Assembly: GCF_037042905.1 (NCBI RefSeq)
Contig: NC_087254.1
Location: 12,881,103 to 12,945,102, forward strand
Direction: 5' to 3'
DNA from: Lytechinus pictus
Taxonomy: Eukaryota; Echinodermata; Echinoidea; Temnopleuroida; Toxopneustidae
DNA length: 64,000 nucleotides
This document shows positions 12,200 to 23,479 of the stretch, piece after piece (the first letter of the stretch is position 1; every line of letters starts with the position of its first letter). Both the position numbers and the translations under genes were made by a program. The notes beneath the pieces were generated by a model. It saw nothing but the letters and a program-made list of their open reading frames with translations, ran no database searches and was not told where the DNA came from.

Positions 12200-12440
12200 C
12201 AAAAAACCAATTATTGGCAAGCCATACACGGCCCGCGAAAACAAAGCGCGCCCCTGCGATTCCGCGGGAATTCTCCAAGGACACGCCCCCAGCAACATGT
12301 CTGTGATTGGCTGGGCATGTCATGGATGGCGCCGTTACACAGCGCCCTTGGTGACAGCCCGGCAACGGCAACGGGGGCACAGCCTCTACGCTAAAAAGAA
12401 CCAATGAAATGCATTGAAAGAATTCAGGGACGTGCGCAAT
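12200..12440 (+). promoter_or_regulatory. CCAAT-rich, GC-rich promoter-like block (also at 17315-17555)
   Basis: Within the shared 5' block lie AAAACCAATTATTGGC, GTGATTGGCTGGGC and AAGAACCAATGAAA: CCAAT boxes on both strands in a locally GC- and CpG-rich stretch (CCGCGAAAACAAAGCGCGCC). The same block is repeated at 17315-17555. This composition suggests an internal promoter, but no transcript start can be read from sequence. The minus-strand open frame over it (12126-12461) has no recognisable domain. Confidence 0.3.
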
Positions 12441-14319
12441 ACGCGACAGATTTGGAAGCACATGTTCATTCTCAACTAAGCTCTGGGGGATGCAAGACGT
12501 TAATTCGTAGTTCGCTATGAAACCGTTCTTGGATCATCATAGTTTAGGCCTCACTTTAGCAGGCTAATACAAACAATTCAAGTACTAGTATTGCTCATCC
12601 CAGGTCACAGGGATGTCAGGATAAAATGGATCCCGGGAAAATTAATTCTCAGCGTTTTTATCAACATTATGAATGGCTAGCCGTCCAGATCTCGCTGACG
12701 ACACGCTGGTGGAGCTGCAGAGTGCAGTGAAGGGATGGACGGATACAACGCTGAATTACCGAACCCTATCTCAGTTAGGCCGGGATCATCGTTCTCGTTA
12801 GAGGTCTAACGTTAGATCGACCGCTATTTTGCCACGGTCTATCGGTGAGACTGCAGAGTTGGAATATACATTAGCTTCCACAGGAATAATAAGTACTTTC
12901 AGTCAAACGGAAGCTCTGACCAATGCCGTGAATGAGGATATTTGCCGGAGTTGTTCTCTTATGAGTACAACTAGGCCGATTGTCTTTTGAGGCTGTGCCT
13001 GTGTCTGTGATAAAACTGCCGGCGATGCTTCGAGTTCGATGGAGCTGGATCTAATTGATTGTTGATGCGAATGGAGTGGAGTTAGGGCCCGGACCACAGT
13101 GTATATATCTTGACCCGGTGAGTGTTGGATCCATGTTTGTACTTGTAGTTGCACATCTTGACCTAGACCTTAAATGAATTTGGCCTGAACCGGCCGCTAT
13201 AGTATAGATATTACTTAACTTGGGGCCCGGAACTCTAACGTTATAACTTGTGATACTACTACTAGATCTAGGCCTATATCTATTGACCAAATTCAAAGTT
13301 CCAACTCAGACTAAATGTTCTCTGGGCCTGGATCTATCCCTATAACCCCTTTGGCTTTGGTTCTAGGGCCAACTGTGATATACGATATCGATCTGATAGG
13401 ACCGAACACTTTTCAATATATTTCTAATGTGGTTGCGGGAATGCAGGATAAATGGAAACTGAAGGACCTAGGCTAGCTTCGACTCGGCTTGGTTTGCGAC
13501 TGGAGTTGAGTTGCTCCATGAGTTAAGTTGATTCAATATGACTTTATGAGAGCGTTGGTAAGGGTCGAATCAGAGGGCTTGGCGTCGCGCCCCACTCGGA
13601 AAGGCAGCGTTGAACAGTGGACTGAGTTGAATTATCAATTATTAGGTCAAAACCTATCACAATATGAGTTTTTTGTATTGGATCTAATTAAAGGATCAAC
13701 ATTCTGTTTCGCCAGCTGAGTCCCGGCTCATGCTACAAAATAAACAAAAAAGAAATAAACGATGCTCCCTACACCAAGCTGGATCCCACGATAATTTGAG
13801 CCCATTGATCAGCTGGCATTTTGTAACCAAATTCCCCAAAATGAACAGGATAGGGGCTATAAATGAAACTGGGGTGGCTGCCTTCGGTGTGAACAGGGAT
13901 ACGATAAATATGATGAAATAAACTGCATTCGCCTAACGGTACTAAAACGATATTATTCATTGAGATAGATGGTAGAGGTATAGGTCGATGTACCGTAATC
14001 CGTATTTTGCTGTCCATTGGGCGTGTGTAATAATAGTTATTTGCTTGGTCAACTTCATCCTGTTCTGGACCTACATGAATTAACTGGCAGCTTAGTTGCT
14101 TGATGAGGTTGGGGAATGCTAAGATACGTCATTTTTTATAGACCTCTATTACCAAAATTCAGTTCGGAAATGTAGTCAATGTATGCCCAGTGTCCGTACC
14201 ACTTATCCCTTCTCGCCGGCCTCGAGTTTATAAGATGGCGTAAAGATAAAACATAACCACAATAAAATATACGTCGATTGTATCATTCCGGGTGAGGAGG
14301 GGAAGTTGAGGGCGTTTGT

Positions 14320-14580
14320 GCCCCCCCCCCCCCCCCGAAATGCTCAAAAGAGCCCTGGAAAACCCCATTTATTGCCATGTTAAAGCTTATCCAACGCTGT
14401 AGGTTCGGCCCCTAGTTGTGAAAAGTGAAGGGAACGAGTGCGGGATTCACAAATTTATTGGCATACTTTTTAAAAGGGCGCCTTGGAAAATCCCCTTTTA
14501 TTGCAATTCTGGAGCGTTGCAAGTTAAGGCGATTAGTTGTGGAAAGTATAAGGGAACAGGTATGGAATTCCTTGCACACA
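14320..14580 (+). repeat. Degenerate tandem duplication of about 120 bp in unit 1
   Basis: GAGCCCTGGAAAACCCCATTTATTGCC to AAGGGAACGAGTGCGGG (about 14350-14445) is repeated in diverged form at about 14475-14570 (CGCCTTGGAAAATCCCC to GGGAACAGGTATGG), and a weaker copy may start near 14988. A C-run precedes it (14321-14336). No coding potential was seen. The rest of 12506-16778 is unassigned, with an A-run at about 15305-15330. Confidence 0.4.
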
Positions 14581-16712
14581 TTCTTGTCACATTGTGTTGA
14601 ACAATACTCTGCCGGAAGATTTGTTTGTTTTTTACCTCTAGGGACGTGGAGTCTGAAGTTAATTGGCCAGGGCACAAATGATCAAGCCTAGACCCAGACT
14701 GATGTACGAGGAGACTTGACCTGGACTGGTGTACGAAGGGACAGGGCTTAGACTTGGCTTACTATGGTTCACATTGGATGACAGTGGTTGCAAAGGTTTT
14801 CACACTGCAAGATGAGAAATCCGGATTTATTTGAAGATGCCGGATTTATGGTTTAACGTAATGCTCTAAATAGACGAGAGGTTGAGAAATGCAGTGATCA
14901 AGATCCTTAAGTCCAGACTTGAAGAGGAAACATGAATAATCTCGAAGTTGCTGAGAAGTATAACCCTTTCGGAGAAAACTAAAAAACCTTGGAAAAAAGG
15001 GGCATTATGGGAACACCTTCAGTTCGTATCTATTTGCAATTCTGGGCAGCCAGCAAAGTCGGTTGAAGCATCGATAACCAAGAATATAAACAAAAACTGT
15101 GAGGCATGTCCCTCTGGTGCATTTATGTGCTTATATATGTCTCTTCCTTTAAGACATAACCTCACCTGTTGTAAGAGGCGATCTCATATATGAAGCCAAC
15201 TTGAATGTGGGAATGCACGCCTTGATTTTTATGCCCCCATTTAACTTCATTAATCGACGTGGAATGGATATTATTTGTTTCGATTCACACTGGTGACCAA
15301 AAACGAAAAAAAAAAAAAAAAAAAAAAAAATCCCGGTTCTTAGCTTGAAGGAAGGCATTCCTACATAAACATTACACATGAGAAAATCATGCAAAATTTC
15401 CTAATGCATGAACTGTTACCAGGGATGATGAAATTCAATGGTCTTATTTAACGGTTATGGAGGCCACAGTTTGTTCACTTGAAAAGAAATACACATTTAT
15501 CAAATAGTTGTGGAGATTGATTTTGTATGGCATTTCATCAAACAGTTGAGTTGTACAATAATGATAGAATTACTAGCATGGTTTGGCTATACATTAATCT
15601 GATATATTCTTTGGCCTCAAATTATTTCATGTTAGAGTCACTTCGATGACCCCCTAATTGACATTAAGTTGAAATTAGTTGAAAGAAGGGTACTCCTTTT
15701 TAAGGTGTGCCAAGACATTTGTTGATTTGTTGTTTCACATTTCCGCAAAAGTGGATCCGAAGGTTTTCCAGAGTTTCTTCTCACCGAGTTTTATCTCTGG
15801 TTTTTTACCCTGGACCTACTTGACGTGGAATTGGTTTCAGCTCTCGTTGCATGAGTTATGTTTAGTGCAACGAGGGCTTAAACTTGCGAACAACATTCAC
15901 TCGCAGGGGGAATGAAATAAGCAAGGATGCGATGTTGTCAAGCTTGTTAATGGTTTAGAGTGAGAATGGTTGGCCAATGTCCAATTGATGTAGAGATATT
16001 TATAACAACTTGGAGGTGTAGACGAAGAGTATGGTATATGATGCGTCCATTCGTTGATCGCATGAGATTGCTTTGTATGGAATAATTTTTTGATTGTTGA
16101 CTATCCATTCCGATGGCTGGCATGGTTTATTGATCATTAACTTAGTTGTTGTTGTCCTTGATTATTGAATTGGCTGGGTTGTCGAGCGTGAAAACTCACT
16201 TTTGAACTTATGGCTTGGTTGGGCTTGGTTACAGAATTACCGACTGATTATTATCGGTAGCTTTGACATCAGCTTTCCAGGGGAGGCAATGGTTTGATAA
16301 TTTAAAGTCGACGGCACCGATGCACGGCCCTCTATTCTACCATTTAGGGTCGCTGCCGAGGAGGCAGAATATGGGACCAAATCCTACCTTAGTCATGATA
16401 TCGGGGGTGCTTTGGAAGAGTGGCCCTTATTTTATCGAGTATTATTATACGATAAAATGCACAAAATAGAATTCTCATACTAGTATAATGGCGACATTAT
16501 TGAAGTACGAGTATAATTACATGACAAAAGAAGATGACGCTCATAGTATATATTTTGGTCCTAGTGCATGCAGAGGACAAGGGAGAGAGAGCATAATTTA
16601 TGGGTTTCCGAAACCATGAGTTGCAACCAGGAAACCAGACGCGATGGTTTGGGAGGGATGGCCTTGACATGAAGGGACTCCCAGAATCCAATAGCGTTTG
16701 CCAAGTGTCACG

Positions 16713-16714
<2 letters not shown>

Positions 16715-16748
<34 letters not shown>
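16715..16748 (+). repeat. A34 homopolymer
   Basis: An uninterrupted run of 34 A just before the shared 3' block of unit 1. It may mark the tail of a processed insertion (the upstream sequence would be the body) or assembly across a difficult run. A similar A36 run lies at 22544-22579. Confidence 0.6.
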
Positions 16749-16750
<2 letters not shown>

Positions 16751-17259
16751 ATTATTTGGGGCTTTCGCTTTTTTGTGGGTATTTTTTCTTATATCGGTCA
16801 AATTTCAACACCAGGGGGAGGCACTGTATACTAATTATGTCAAGAAAATCGGGACAGGGGAACCCAACTTTCCAAAGTCTCCTGGTTTGGAAGTCCGGCT
16901 GGATGTCTTCCGGCAGGTTCCCCTTCCAAGAATTCACGTTCTGGTCTTGAAGCCTCTCCCCCAATTTTATTTCACACATGAGATAATCTTGTATTGAATA
17001 GATGATAAATGTAAAGAGGGGAATCCGCACCCCAGGAAATACCTGTCCTGGGATCCCGTTGGATCTCTTCCTTCTGGGAGGTCACGTGACCCGGTTTCCC
17101 CCTTAAAATCTGGTTGATTGTGGCTTGATGAATATTGTTTAGAAACTGTGTACTTGTTAAAATATTGTAAATGTCGTTTTAATGATTCTGGTAAAATCCC
17201 CCAGAGGCAATAAAGTTGAGAAACGGCAATTTCATGTTCGATCTGTATTTATTCTCGCA

Positions 17260-19722
17260 ATAAGATTATTCGAATAAGCGAAGAAGATAGTTTGCGAGAG
17301 AAGACAGGTCTTCTCAAAAAACCAATTATTGGCAAGCCATACACGGCCCGCGAAAACAAAGCGCGCCCCTGCGATTCCGCGGGAATTCTCCAAGGACACG
17401 CCCCCAGCAACATGTCTGTGATTGGCTGGGCATGTCATGGATGGCGCCGTTACACAGCGCCCTTGGTGACAGCCCGGCAACGGCAACGGGGGCACAGCCT
17501 CTACGCTAAAAAGAACCAATGAAATGCATTGAAAGAATTCAGGGACGTGCGCAATACGCGACAGATTTGGAAGCACATGTTCATTCTCAACTAAGCTCTG
17601 GGGGATGCAAGACGTTAATTTGCCCTCCCTCCCGCCCATTTAATAATGGTTGTGAGTGGTTGGTTATAATATTGTCAGGGTCGGAGGGTATTGTTTCTGC
17701 CTCCAAAAATGTGGTACACATGTTATGAAAAAAGATTGGACGATATAATACATGGTTGTTAATAATTCTGTCGTGATTTTTGTTTATACTCAAATCTGTC
17801 AAAGGCGATTGTGCTAATTAATCTAAATGTGGTAATAGCGAATTTTAAAGACGGGGCTCGAGATTGCTCAATGAGCCTGTTTAAGTGCAAGTTGTGCCGG
17901 TTACAGTTGATTGAAATAACCTTATATTTTGGTTGGTTATACTGTTGATAGATAACATGGATTTATTTTGGTTGATTGGCTGGGCGTGTGTTTGGATAGA
18001 ATTGCATTGGTTGCATAGGCTTGTATTAGTTGACTGGATGGGCTTGATTGGCTTGTTGGTCGGATAGACTTGCATTGGTTGGTTGGGCGATATGTTTGGT
18101 TGTTTATTATCATAAGGATCCACGCTCTACAAGCAAGGCTTTTAGTGGATCCCCTCATTTCCAAACAAGTTCTTGTGAATACAATTGCCCAAATTTTCAT
18201 AATTTGTCTATAGTTGATTTGTAATTACAATTGTTGTGTACTTGTGTTTATGCATTTAGTGCATATCTGATTTGTACCGTGATTTTTTATGATGTACATG
18301 ACGGAAGTTCAAAATGAACTCGTTTTTATTCGGTTGGATGTGCTTGCGCTGGTTGGGTGGATGGGCTTGCTATGATTGGTTGGTTGGTTATAATGATCAT
18401 AGGGATTCACGCTCTCCAAGTAGTTATTTTAGTGGATCCCCTCATTTCCAACCAAGCTATTAATACTTTTGTACAAATTTTAAAATTTTGTCTGTAGAGT
18501 GGACCGGCAATTACAATTGATATGTATTTGCAAATTGTTTATGCGCACTATGATGCATATTTAATTCGTGTTTGTATTTGGTAATGATGTACAAGATGAA
18601 CTGAAATTTGTTTGGTGGCTTTATATGGTTGGTTGGCTGGGCTTGTTCTGGTTGACTACAATTGCACAAATTTTCATAATTTGCAGTTGATTTGGAATTA
18701 TAATTGATGTGTATTTGTGTTAATGCATTTGATGCATATTGATTGGTACCGTAATTTTTTGTGATGTACATGACGGAAGTTCAAAAGGAACTTGTTTTGT
18801 TTGGTTGGATGGGCTAACATTGGTTGGATGTTTGGGCTTGTTATGATTAGTTGATTGGTTATGATCATAGCGATCCACGCTCTATCAGCAGATCCTTTAG
18901 AAAGATCCCCTCAGTTTCAACCAAGCTGATAATACTATTGTACAAATATTGAAATTGTGTCCGTAGTTGACTTGTAATTACAATTGATATGTATTGTCAT
19001 TGTTTATGCATCATATCATTTATAATTGATTTATGTTTGTATGTGGTAATGATGTACAAGGTGAACTTAAACTCGTTTGGCTAGTTATATTGGCTTTACA
19101 TGGTTGAATGGTTGGATGGGCTTGTTATGGTTGGTTGGTCGGGCTTGTTATGGTTGGTTGGTCGGGCTTGATATGGTTGGTTGGATGGGCTTGTTTTGGC
19201 TGGTAGGATGGGCTTGTTTTGGTGTTTGGCCTGATTACTGAGTATTTTTTCTTATATCGGTCAAATTTCAACACCAGGGGGAGGCACTGTATACTAATTA
19301 TGTCAAGAAAATCGGGACAGGGGAACCCAACTTTCCAAAGTCTCCTGGTTTGGAAGTCCGGCTGGATGTCTTCCGGCAGGTTCCCCTTCCAAGAATTCAC
19401 GTTCTGGTCTTGAAGCCTCTCCCCCAATTTTATTTCACACATGAGATAATCTTGTATTGAATAGATGATAAATGTAAAGAGGGGAATCCGCACCCCAGGA
19501 AATACCTGTCCTGGGATCCCGTTGGATCTCTTCCTTCTGGGAGGTCACGTGACCCGGTTTCCCCCTTAAAATCTGGTTGATTGTGGCTTGATGAATATTG
19601 TTTAGAAACTGTGTACTTGTTAAAATATTGTAAATGTCGTTTTAATGATTCTGGTAAAATCCCCCAGAGGCAATAAAGTTGAGAAACGGCAATTTCATGT
19701 TCGATCTGTATTTATTCTCGCA
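17260..19722 (+). mobile_element. Tandem element without target duplication, unit 2
   Basis: It directly follows unit 1 (CTCGCA then ATAAGATT) and has the same 361-bp start and 481-bp end with a different 1.6-kb middle. That middle holds imperfect tandem repeats (about 17930-19240) with GGTTGGTTGGATGGGCTTG words and a larger unit anchored on CACGCTCTACAAGC to GATCCCCTCA (18121, 18408, 18877). Internal minisatellites of this kind are common in Helentron-like and other non-autonomous elements (recalled). No ORF with recognisable domains. Confidence 0.6.
18090..19080 (+). repeat. Imperfect tandem repeats inside unit 2
   Basis: Repeated anchors are CATAAGGATCCACGCTCTAC, CATAGGGATTCACGCTCTCC and CATAGCGATCCACGCTCTAT (starting at about 18111, 18398 and 18866), each followed by GATCCCCTCA-type sequence. 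Words such as GATGTACATGACGGAAGTTC also recur (18292, 18761). Spacing is irregular (about 290 and 470 bp), so deletions have occurred in some units. Confidence 0.6.
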
Positions 19723-20110
19723 AATAATCATTATTTGTAAATAATGAAAAACAAATAATCATTATTTATAAATAATGAAAAACCAATTATCATTATTTAT
19801 AAATAATGAAAAACAAATAATCATTATTTATAAATAATGAAAAACAAATAATCATTATTTGTAAATAATGAAAAACAAATAATCATTATTTGTAAATAAT
19901 AAAAAACAAATAATCATTATTTATAAATAATGAAAAACAAATAATCATTATTTATAAATAATGGAATGTCGAACTATTATTATTTACAAATAATGAAGTA
20001 TTACTTGGAATTATATATAAATAATTAGAAATGATATTTTATATAATAGTAGTTATTTACAAATAAAATGTAACTTATATATAAATAATAGTTATTATTT
20101 AATAAATAAT
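19723..20110. repeat. AT-rich palindromic 31-bp array, right arm of foldback copy 1 (outer part)
   Basis: The 31-bp unit (AAATAATGAAAAACAAATAA plus TCATTATTTAT) repeats about eight times, inverse to the left-arm array at 8072-8370. It is followed by the terminal 100 bp of the TIR. The break at 19722/19723 is the right edge of the nested insertion. Confidence 0.8.
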
Positions 20111-20170
20111 GATTATATAACAAATAATTGTTCTATATAATATTGGTACATTCGGCGCCTCATAGGTAAG

Positions 20171-22500
20171 TCACCTTTTAGAAGCGAGTGTTCAAAGAGG
20201 TTCGCGTAGGGGATGGCTAATTGGTGTGCACAATATTTAATAATCTTTCCCGGGATATGATCTGGCCCCATTGCCTTGCGGGGGTTAACACGGCGAAAAA
20301 CGTTAATGACCTGTTGAATGCTTATTTCATGAATGTGTTACTGGCAACTCTAAGTTCGTCGCATTTTTCAGCAATTTCTTTTGTAAAGTCGGCAGTATCA
20401 AAGCGTGCGTAGAAGTTATTAAACTCATTCGCGGTAGCAGATACAATAGTCGGCATTTCTTTGCGTTGCTTTTTCGTTCCTGCTAAGATATGCATGCAAT
20501 TCCACGCTGCTCTGGAGTCATTGGACCGAAAGTAGTTCTCAAGTTTTTCTTTATATTTTCTTTTGGCACATGCGATTTCTTTTGTAACTGCCCTAGATAT
20601 TTCTTTTTCTTTACTAATGTCCTGCTGCTGAAACGCAAGATTCCTTTCACGAAAGAGAGTCGAAGTTCTTTCCTCACCCATGGTTTTTGATTTGGGTAAA
20701 TCTTAATTTCTCGACATCTCACATGTTTTTCTTCACAGAAATTAATGTAAGAGTTGACTATGTCCGTAGCCTCTTCCAAATTATCAGCGCTGTCTAACAA
20801 AACATCCCAGTTAGTTATATCAAAACATGTTTGCAACGTTTCGATTGTTTCAGTGTCCCAAATCTTTACGCATTTTGAATTAACTTTCTCCGATTTCAGT
20901 TTAGAACGATATTTGGACATGATATGAACGGTTGAGTGATCCGAGTTCCCGATAGGCGATCGAACAATTGATTTGTATGATTGCTTAAAGGACAAGTCCA
21001 CCCCAACAAAAAGTTTATTTGAATAAAAAGAGAAAAATCCAACAAGCATAACACTGAAAATTTCATCAAAATCGGATGTAAAATAAGAAAGTTATGACAT
21101 TTTAAAGTTTCGCTTAATTTCACAAAACAGTTATATGCACATCCTGGTTCATATGCAAATGAGGAGACTGATGACGTCATCCACTCACTATTTCTTTTGT
21201 ATTTCATTATGCCAAATATGAAATATTCTAATTTTCTCCTCATTGGCAAGTGATACAACAATTAATTCCTCCCTGAACATGTGGCATTAGCATTGTTTAA
21301 TATTATATGTTTCAGTCAAGTTGCTCCTTAATGTCAAATCTATAAAAAATGAAATATTGTATAATTCAAACAATAAAAAACAAAAGAAATAGTGAGTGAT
21401 GGACATCATCAACTGACCCACCTAGTTGTGCATATCACTGTTTTGTGAAAAATAAGCGAAACTTTAAAATGTCATAACTTTCTTATTTTACATCCGATTT
21501 TGATGAAATTTTCAGCACTGTGCTAGTTTGATTTTTCTCTATATATTCAAGTCAGCATTTTCCTGGGGTGGACTTGACCTTTAATAGAGCAATAGCACTT
21601 ATCCAGAATTCGGTCTCCGCGAGTCGGAATTCGGACGCACTGTTCATAGTTCGGCAAGACGTCATCAAGTGAACAATGGTTAAAGTCCCCTAGTATTATT
21701 TTCGGCGAGTCCGGTGACGCGGTTTCCATGGTTTGAACTACGTTTGCAAGTTCACGCGCTGCTAAGGGTGCGTTTCCATCAGGCGGAATGTAGACCAAGA
21801 AAATGTCCACACGATTAAATTCCCGAGGAAGATAAAATGGTCTACATGAAATGCACATCAGTTCCAAATTTTGGTTGCATGTCTCTTTCCGAACTTTATA
21901 ATTCGTACACCACCTTTCGTTCACATACACTGCTAATCCTCCTCCTCTTTTCTTGTTGGTATTATCACAAACTCTATCGCTACGAAACAAAGTAAAACCG
22001 TTAATGTCAAATGCTTCGCTTGGAGATATCGGATTCAGCCAAGTTTCGGTAAAACATAGCAGACCGGAATTACGAAAATTAAAGTCATAACTTGCCTTTC
22101 CTCGAATTTCATCAATCTTGTTTACAATGGGTATTACTAAGCGTAATTGTAGGAAGGGAAGGTTTGAATCCTCGGTTACGGAGTTTTTGACGAACTCCTC
22201 CCTTCTTTCCTCTGCGGCGCGTTCTCACTCGGCCATTTCCATGTTTGTCGCGAATAGGCACCCATTCGGGTAGGTCAACTGGTCGAACCCTCGATGCCTG
22301 ACTTCGGGATAGCTTGTAGAGTAAGTCTCGTTCGTACGAAATGACATGGGCGTGGTTCTCAAAAAGTCCAAATCCTGGTGGTAGAATCACTAGAAATATC
22401 ACCAAAGAGATCCAGATCATGTTGAGACTTCTGCGAAACATTGTGATAACGTAAATTGAAGGTACGAATGCCCCAAAAACAGGAAAATAAGACAAATTAT
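20171..22500 (-). pseudogene. Endonuclease and linker region of the Rex1/CR1-like element
   Basis: On the minus strand an arginine-rich leader (GRVRTRRRGKKGGVRQKLRN, 22112-22300) is followed by an exonuclease-endonuclease-phosphatase fold. LLCFTETWLNP, then GGGLAVYVNERW, KIILGDFNHCSLDDVLPNY and SPIGNSDHSTVHI are the usual APE landmarks (TETW, GDFN, SDH). Next come KPWVRKEL and NEFNNFYARFD, typical of the linker before RT. Frameshifts occur near 20680 and 22110. A TTAA-flanked MITE (20989-21580) splits the APE domain between CYCSI and KQSYKS. The APE nicks target DNA to prime reverse transcription. The hydrophobic start (WISLVIFLVILPPGFGLF) is odd for a retrotransposon ORF and may be upstream UTR. 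Confidence 0.75.
20989..21580. mobile_element. TTAA-flanked MITE, copy 1
   Basis: Ends AGGACAAGTCCACCCC and GGGGTGGACTTGACCT. The inner arms (ATTTCATCAAAATCGGATGT and its complement near 21500) give inverted repeats of roughly 180 bp. TTAA lies on both sides (20985-20988, 21581-21584). Joining the flanks at one TTAA rejoins the endonuclease codons CYCSI and KQSYKS, so TTAA is a true target duplication. This points to piggyBac- or Kolobok-type mobilisation. A related copy is at 37784-38381. Confidence 0.8.
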
Positions 22501-22542
22501 AGGAGCCTAAAGTGCGAACGGGTCGCCGCTGTGCAGCGCCAC

Positions 22543-22543
<1 letters not shown>

Positions 22544-22579
<36 letters not shown>
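22544..22579 (+). repeat. A36 homopolymer at the junction of two retrotransposons
   Basis: A run of 36 A at the 5' boundary of the minus-strand element and the resumption of the plus-strand RT fragment. It could be the tail of a small third insertion, of which about 100 bp (22440-22543) might be the body, or an expanded run. Confidence 0.5.
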
Positions 22580-22582
<3 letters not shown>

Positions 22583-22995
22583 GTATTGGTATCTTATTTT
22601 TAAAAGCTCAAATGCTATCTTTATTTTCATTATATAACGCTATTGTATTACCATATTTATCATACTGTGTTAGTGTTTGGGGTAATTGTGCCAAGTTGAA
22701 AATAAATACCTTATTTAAGTTACAGAAAAAAGCTTTACGAATATGCTCGAACAGCCATTACCTTGCCCATTCTACTCCTCTCTTCATAAAACTTAAAACT
22801 TTTAACATATCTGATCTATATCTGTATCACACAGCAGTGCTTGGTTTCTTGTATTTTCATAATTTCCTTCTGTACAACACTTCAACCTTGTTTTCTACAG
22901 ATATCAATATTGACAATTACAATATAAGAAATCAATCCAATTTACATTGTTTGGAAGTTTTATTTACATATGAAGAAAAAATTTCCACAATGTAG
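22580..22995 (+). pseudogene. C-terminal fragment of the outer CR1/Jockey-like ORF2
   Basis: The frame reads LFLKAQMLSLFSLYNAIVLP, then YLSYCVSVWGN, LFKLQKKALRIC and THSTPLF-like AHSTPLFIKL. This is the conserved region after the RT thumb in CR1/Jockey elements (YxxYCxxVWGN and LxxLQKKxxRxI). It continues the fragments at 4885-6431 after the 16-kb insertion. It ends in stops by about 22995; the 3' UTR follows and is cut by foldback copy 2. Confidence 0.8.
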
Positions 22996-23479
22996 TTTAA
23001 TACCAATAATTTGGAATTCATTACCAAATCAATAAAAAAACATTTGAGAAACAGCTGAAAACATTATTTTTGTCAAAATACTGACTCACATATACCGCAC
23101 ATACTGTAGTATTATCAGATCCTTCTTCCATTTTAAATGCTCCTCTCATATTTCTTTAGCTTATTATGTTTTTTTTTGTTGTATATTCTATGTTTTTCAG
23201 TACTGGTAACTCATCGTCTATCTATAATTTGATACTTCATTGTATTGCGTACAGTGTATAAGGGAACTTATTTTACAGGGCCATTTGTATGAGGCGCCGA
23301 ATGTACCAATATTATATAGAACAATTATTTGTTATATAATCATTATTTATTAAATAATAACTATTATTTATATATAATTTACATTTTATTTGTAAATAAC
23401 TACTATTATATAAAATATCATTTCTAATTATTTATATATAATTCCAAGTAATACTTCATTATTTGTAAATAATAATAGT

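Larger units (their letters stand above)
12145..17259 (+). mobile_element. Tandem element without target duplication, unit 1
   Basis: It begins ATAAGATTATTCGAATAAGC and ends ATTTATTCTCGCA. The first 361 bases (12145-12505) and last 481 bases (16779-17259) match those of unit 2 (17260-17620 and 19242-19722) with no difference that I found, while the middles are unrelated. The left flank GAAAAACA plus the right flank AATAATC recreate the uninterrupted host repeat, so no bases were duplicated. The 5' block has a hairpin GAGAAGAC-AG-GTCTTCTC and a palindrome TTATTCGAATAA near its end. Shared ends, unrelated middles, head-to-tail copies and no target duplication resemble Helitron/Helentron-type non-autonomous elements, but the CTRR end is missing. 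No ORF of note. Confidence 0.6.
7876..20164. mobile_element. Foldback (long inverted repeat) element, copy 1, with nested insertions
   Basis: It begins TATGAGGCGCCGAATGTACC and ends with the exact complement. An identical 6-bp GGTAAG flanks it (7870-7875 and 20165-20170). Excision rejoins the retrotransposon codons for KGDLPSCWKK. Each arm runs from the TIR through arrays of AT-rich palindromic repeats to a unique stretch (about 8860-9640, with inverse at about 10840-11640) and a centre of 273-bp modules. No transposase ORF is visible, so it is non-autonomous. The right arm is interrupted by a 7.6-kb insertion (12145-19722); without it the element is about 4.7 kb. A 6-bp duplication with these ends does not fit a superfamily I can name securely. 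Confidence 0.85.
6423..22578 (-). mobile_element. Rex1/CR1-like non-LTR retrotransposon, split by later insertions
   Basis: Read on the minus strand, the order is an arginine-rich leader (22112-22440), an endonuclease domain (21547-22110), the linker and RT start (20171-20984), the RT core (7137-7870) and the C-terminal tail (6640-7023). It ends in a microsatellite at 6432-6465. A foldback element (7876-20164) and a TTAA MITE (20989-21580) interrupt it. Removing them rejoins the reading frame at both points. An ATTGGTAT at 6415-6422 and at 22579-22586 may be the target duplication. A run of 36 A (22544-22579) sits at its 5' end, which is unusual for this kind of element. The fish Rex1/Babar-like assignment is from memory. 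Confidence 0.8.

Noticed and set aside
12126-12461. Minus-strand open frame of about 110 aa in the shared end block (also 17232-17639)
   Set aside because: Exists only because the block is GC-rich; no start context, domain or extension, and the frame ends in the neighbouring AT array.
14470-14560. Stretch with GGCGATTAGTTG-like words that recalls cloning-vector lacZ sequence
   Set aside because: Only short, inexact words match; the surrounding sequence is a degenerate tandem repeat of the element.
16779-17620. Adjacent blocks 16779-17259 and 17260-17620 as one LTR
   Set aside because: The outer ends of the structure carry only one of the two blocks each, in an order that fits two tandem elements, not two LTRs.
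7876-20164. Interpretation of the 12-kb element as a Polinton because of the 6-bp duplication
   Set aside because: No polymerase, integrase or capsid frames; the 12-kb size is due to nested insertions; the body is palindromic.
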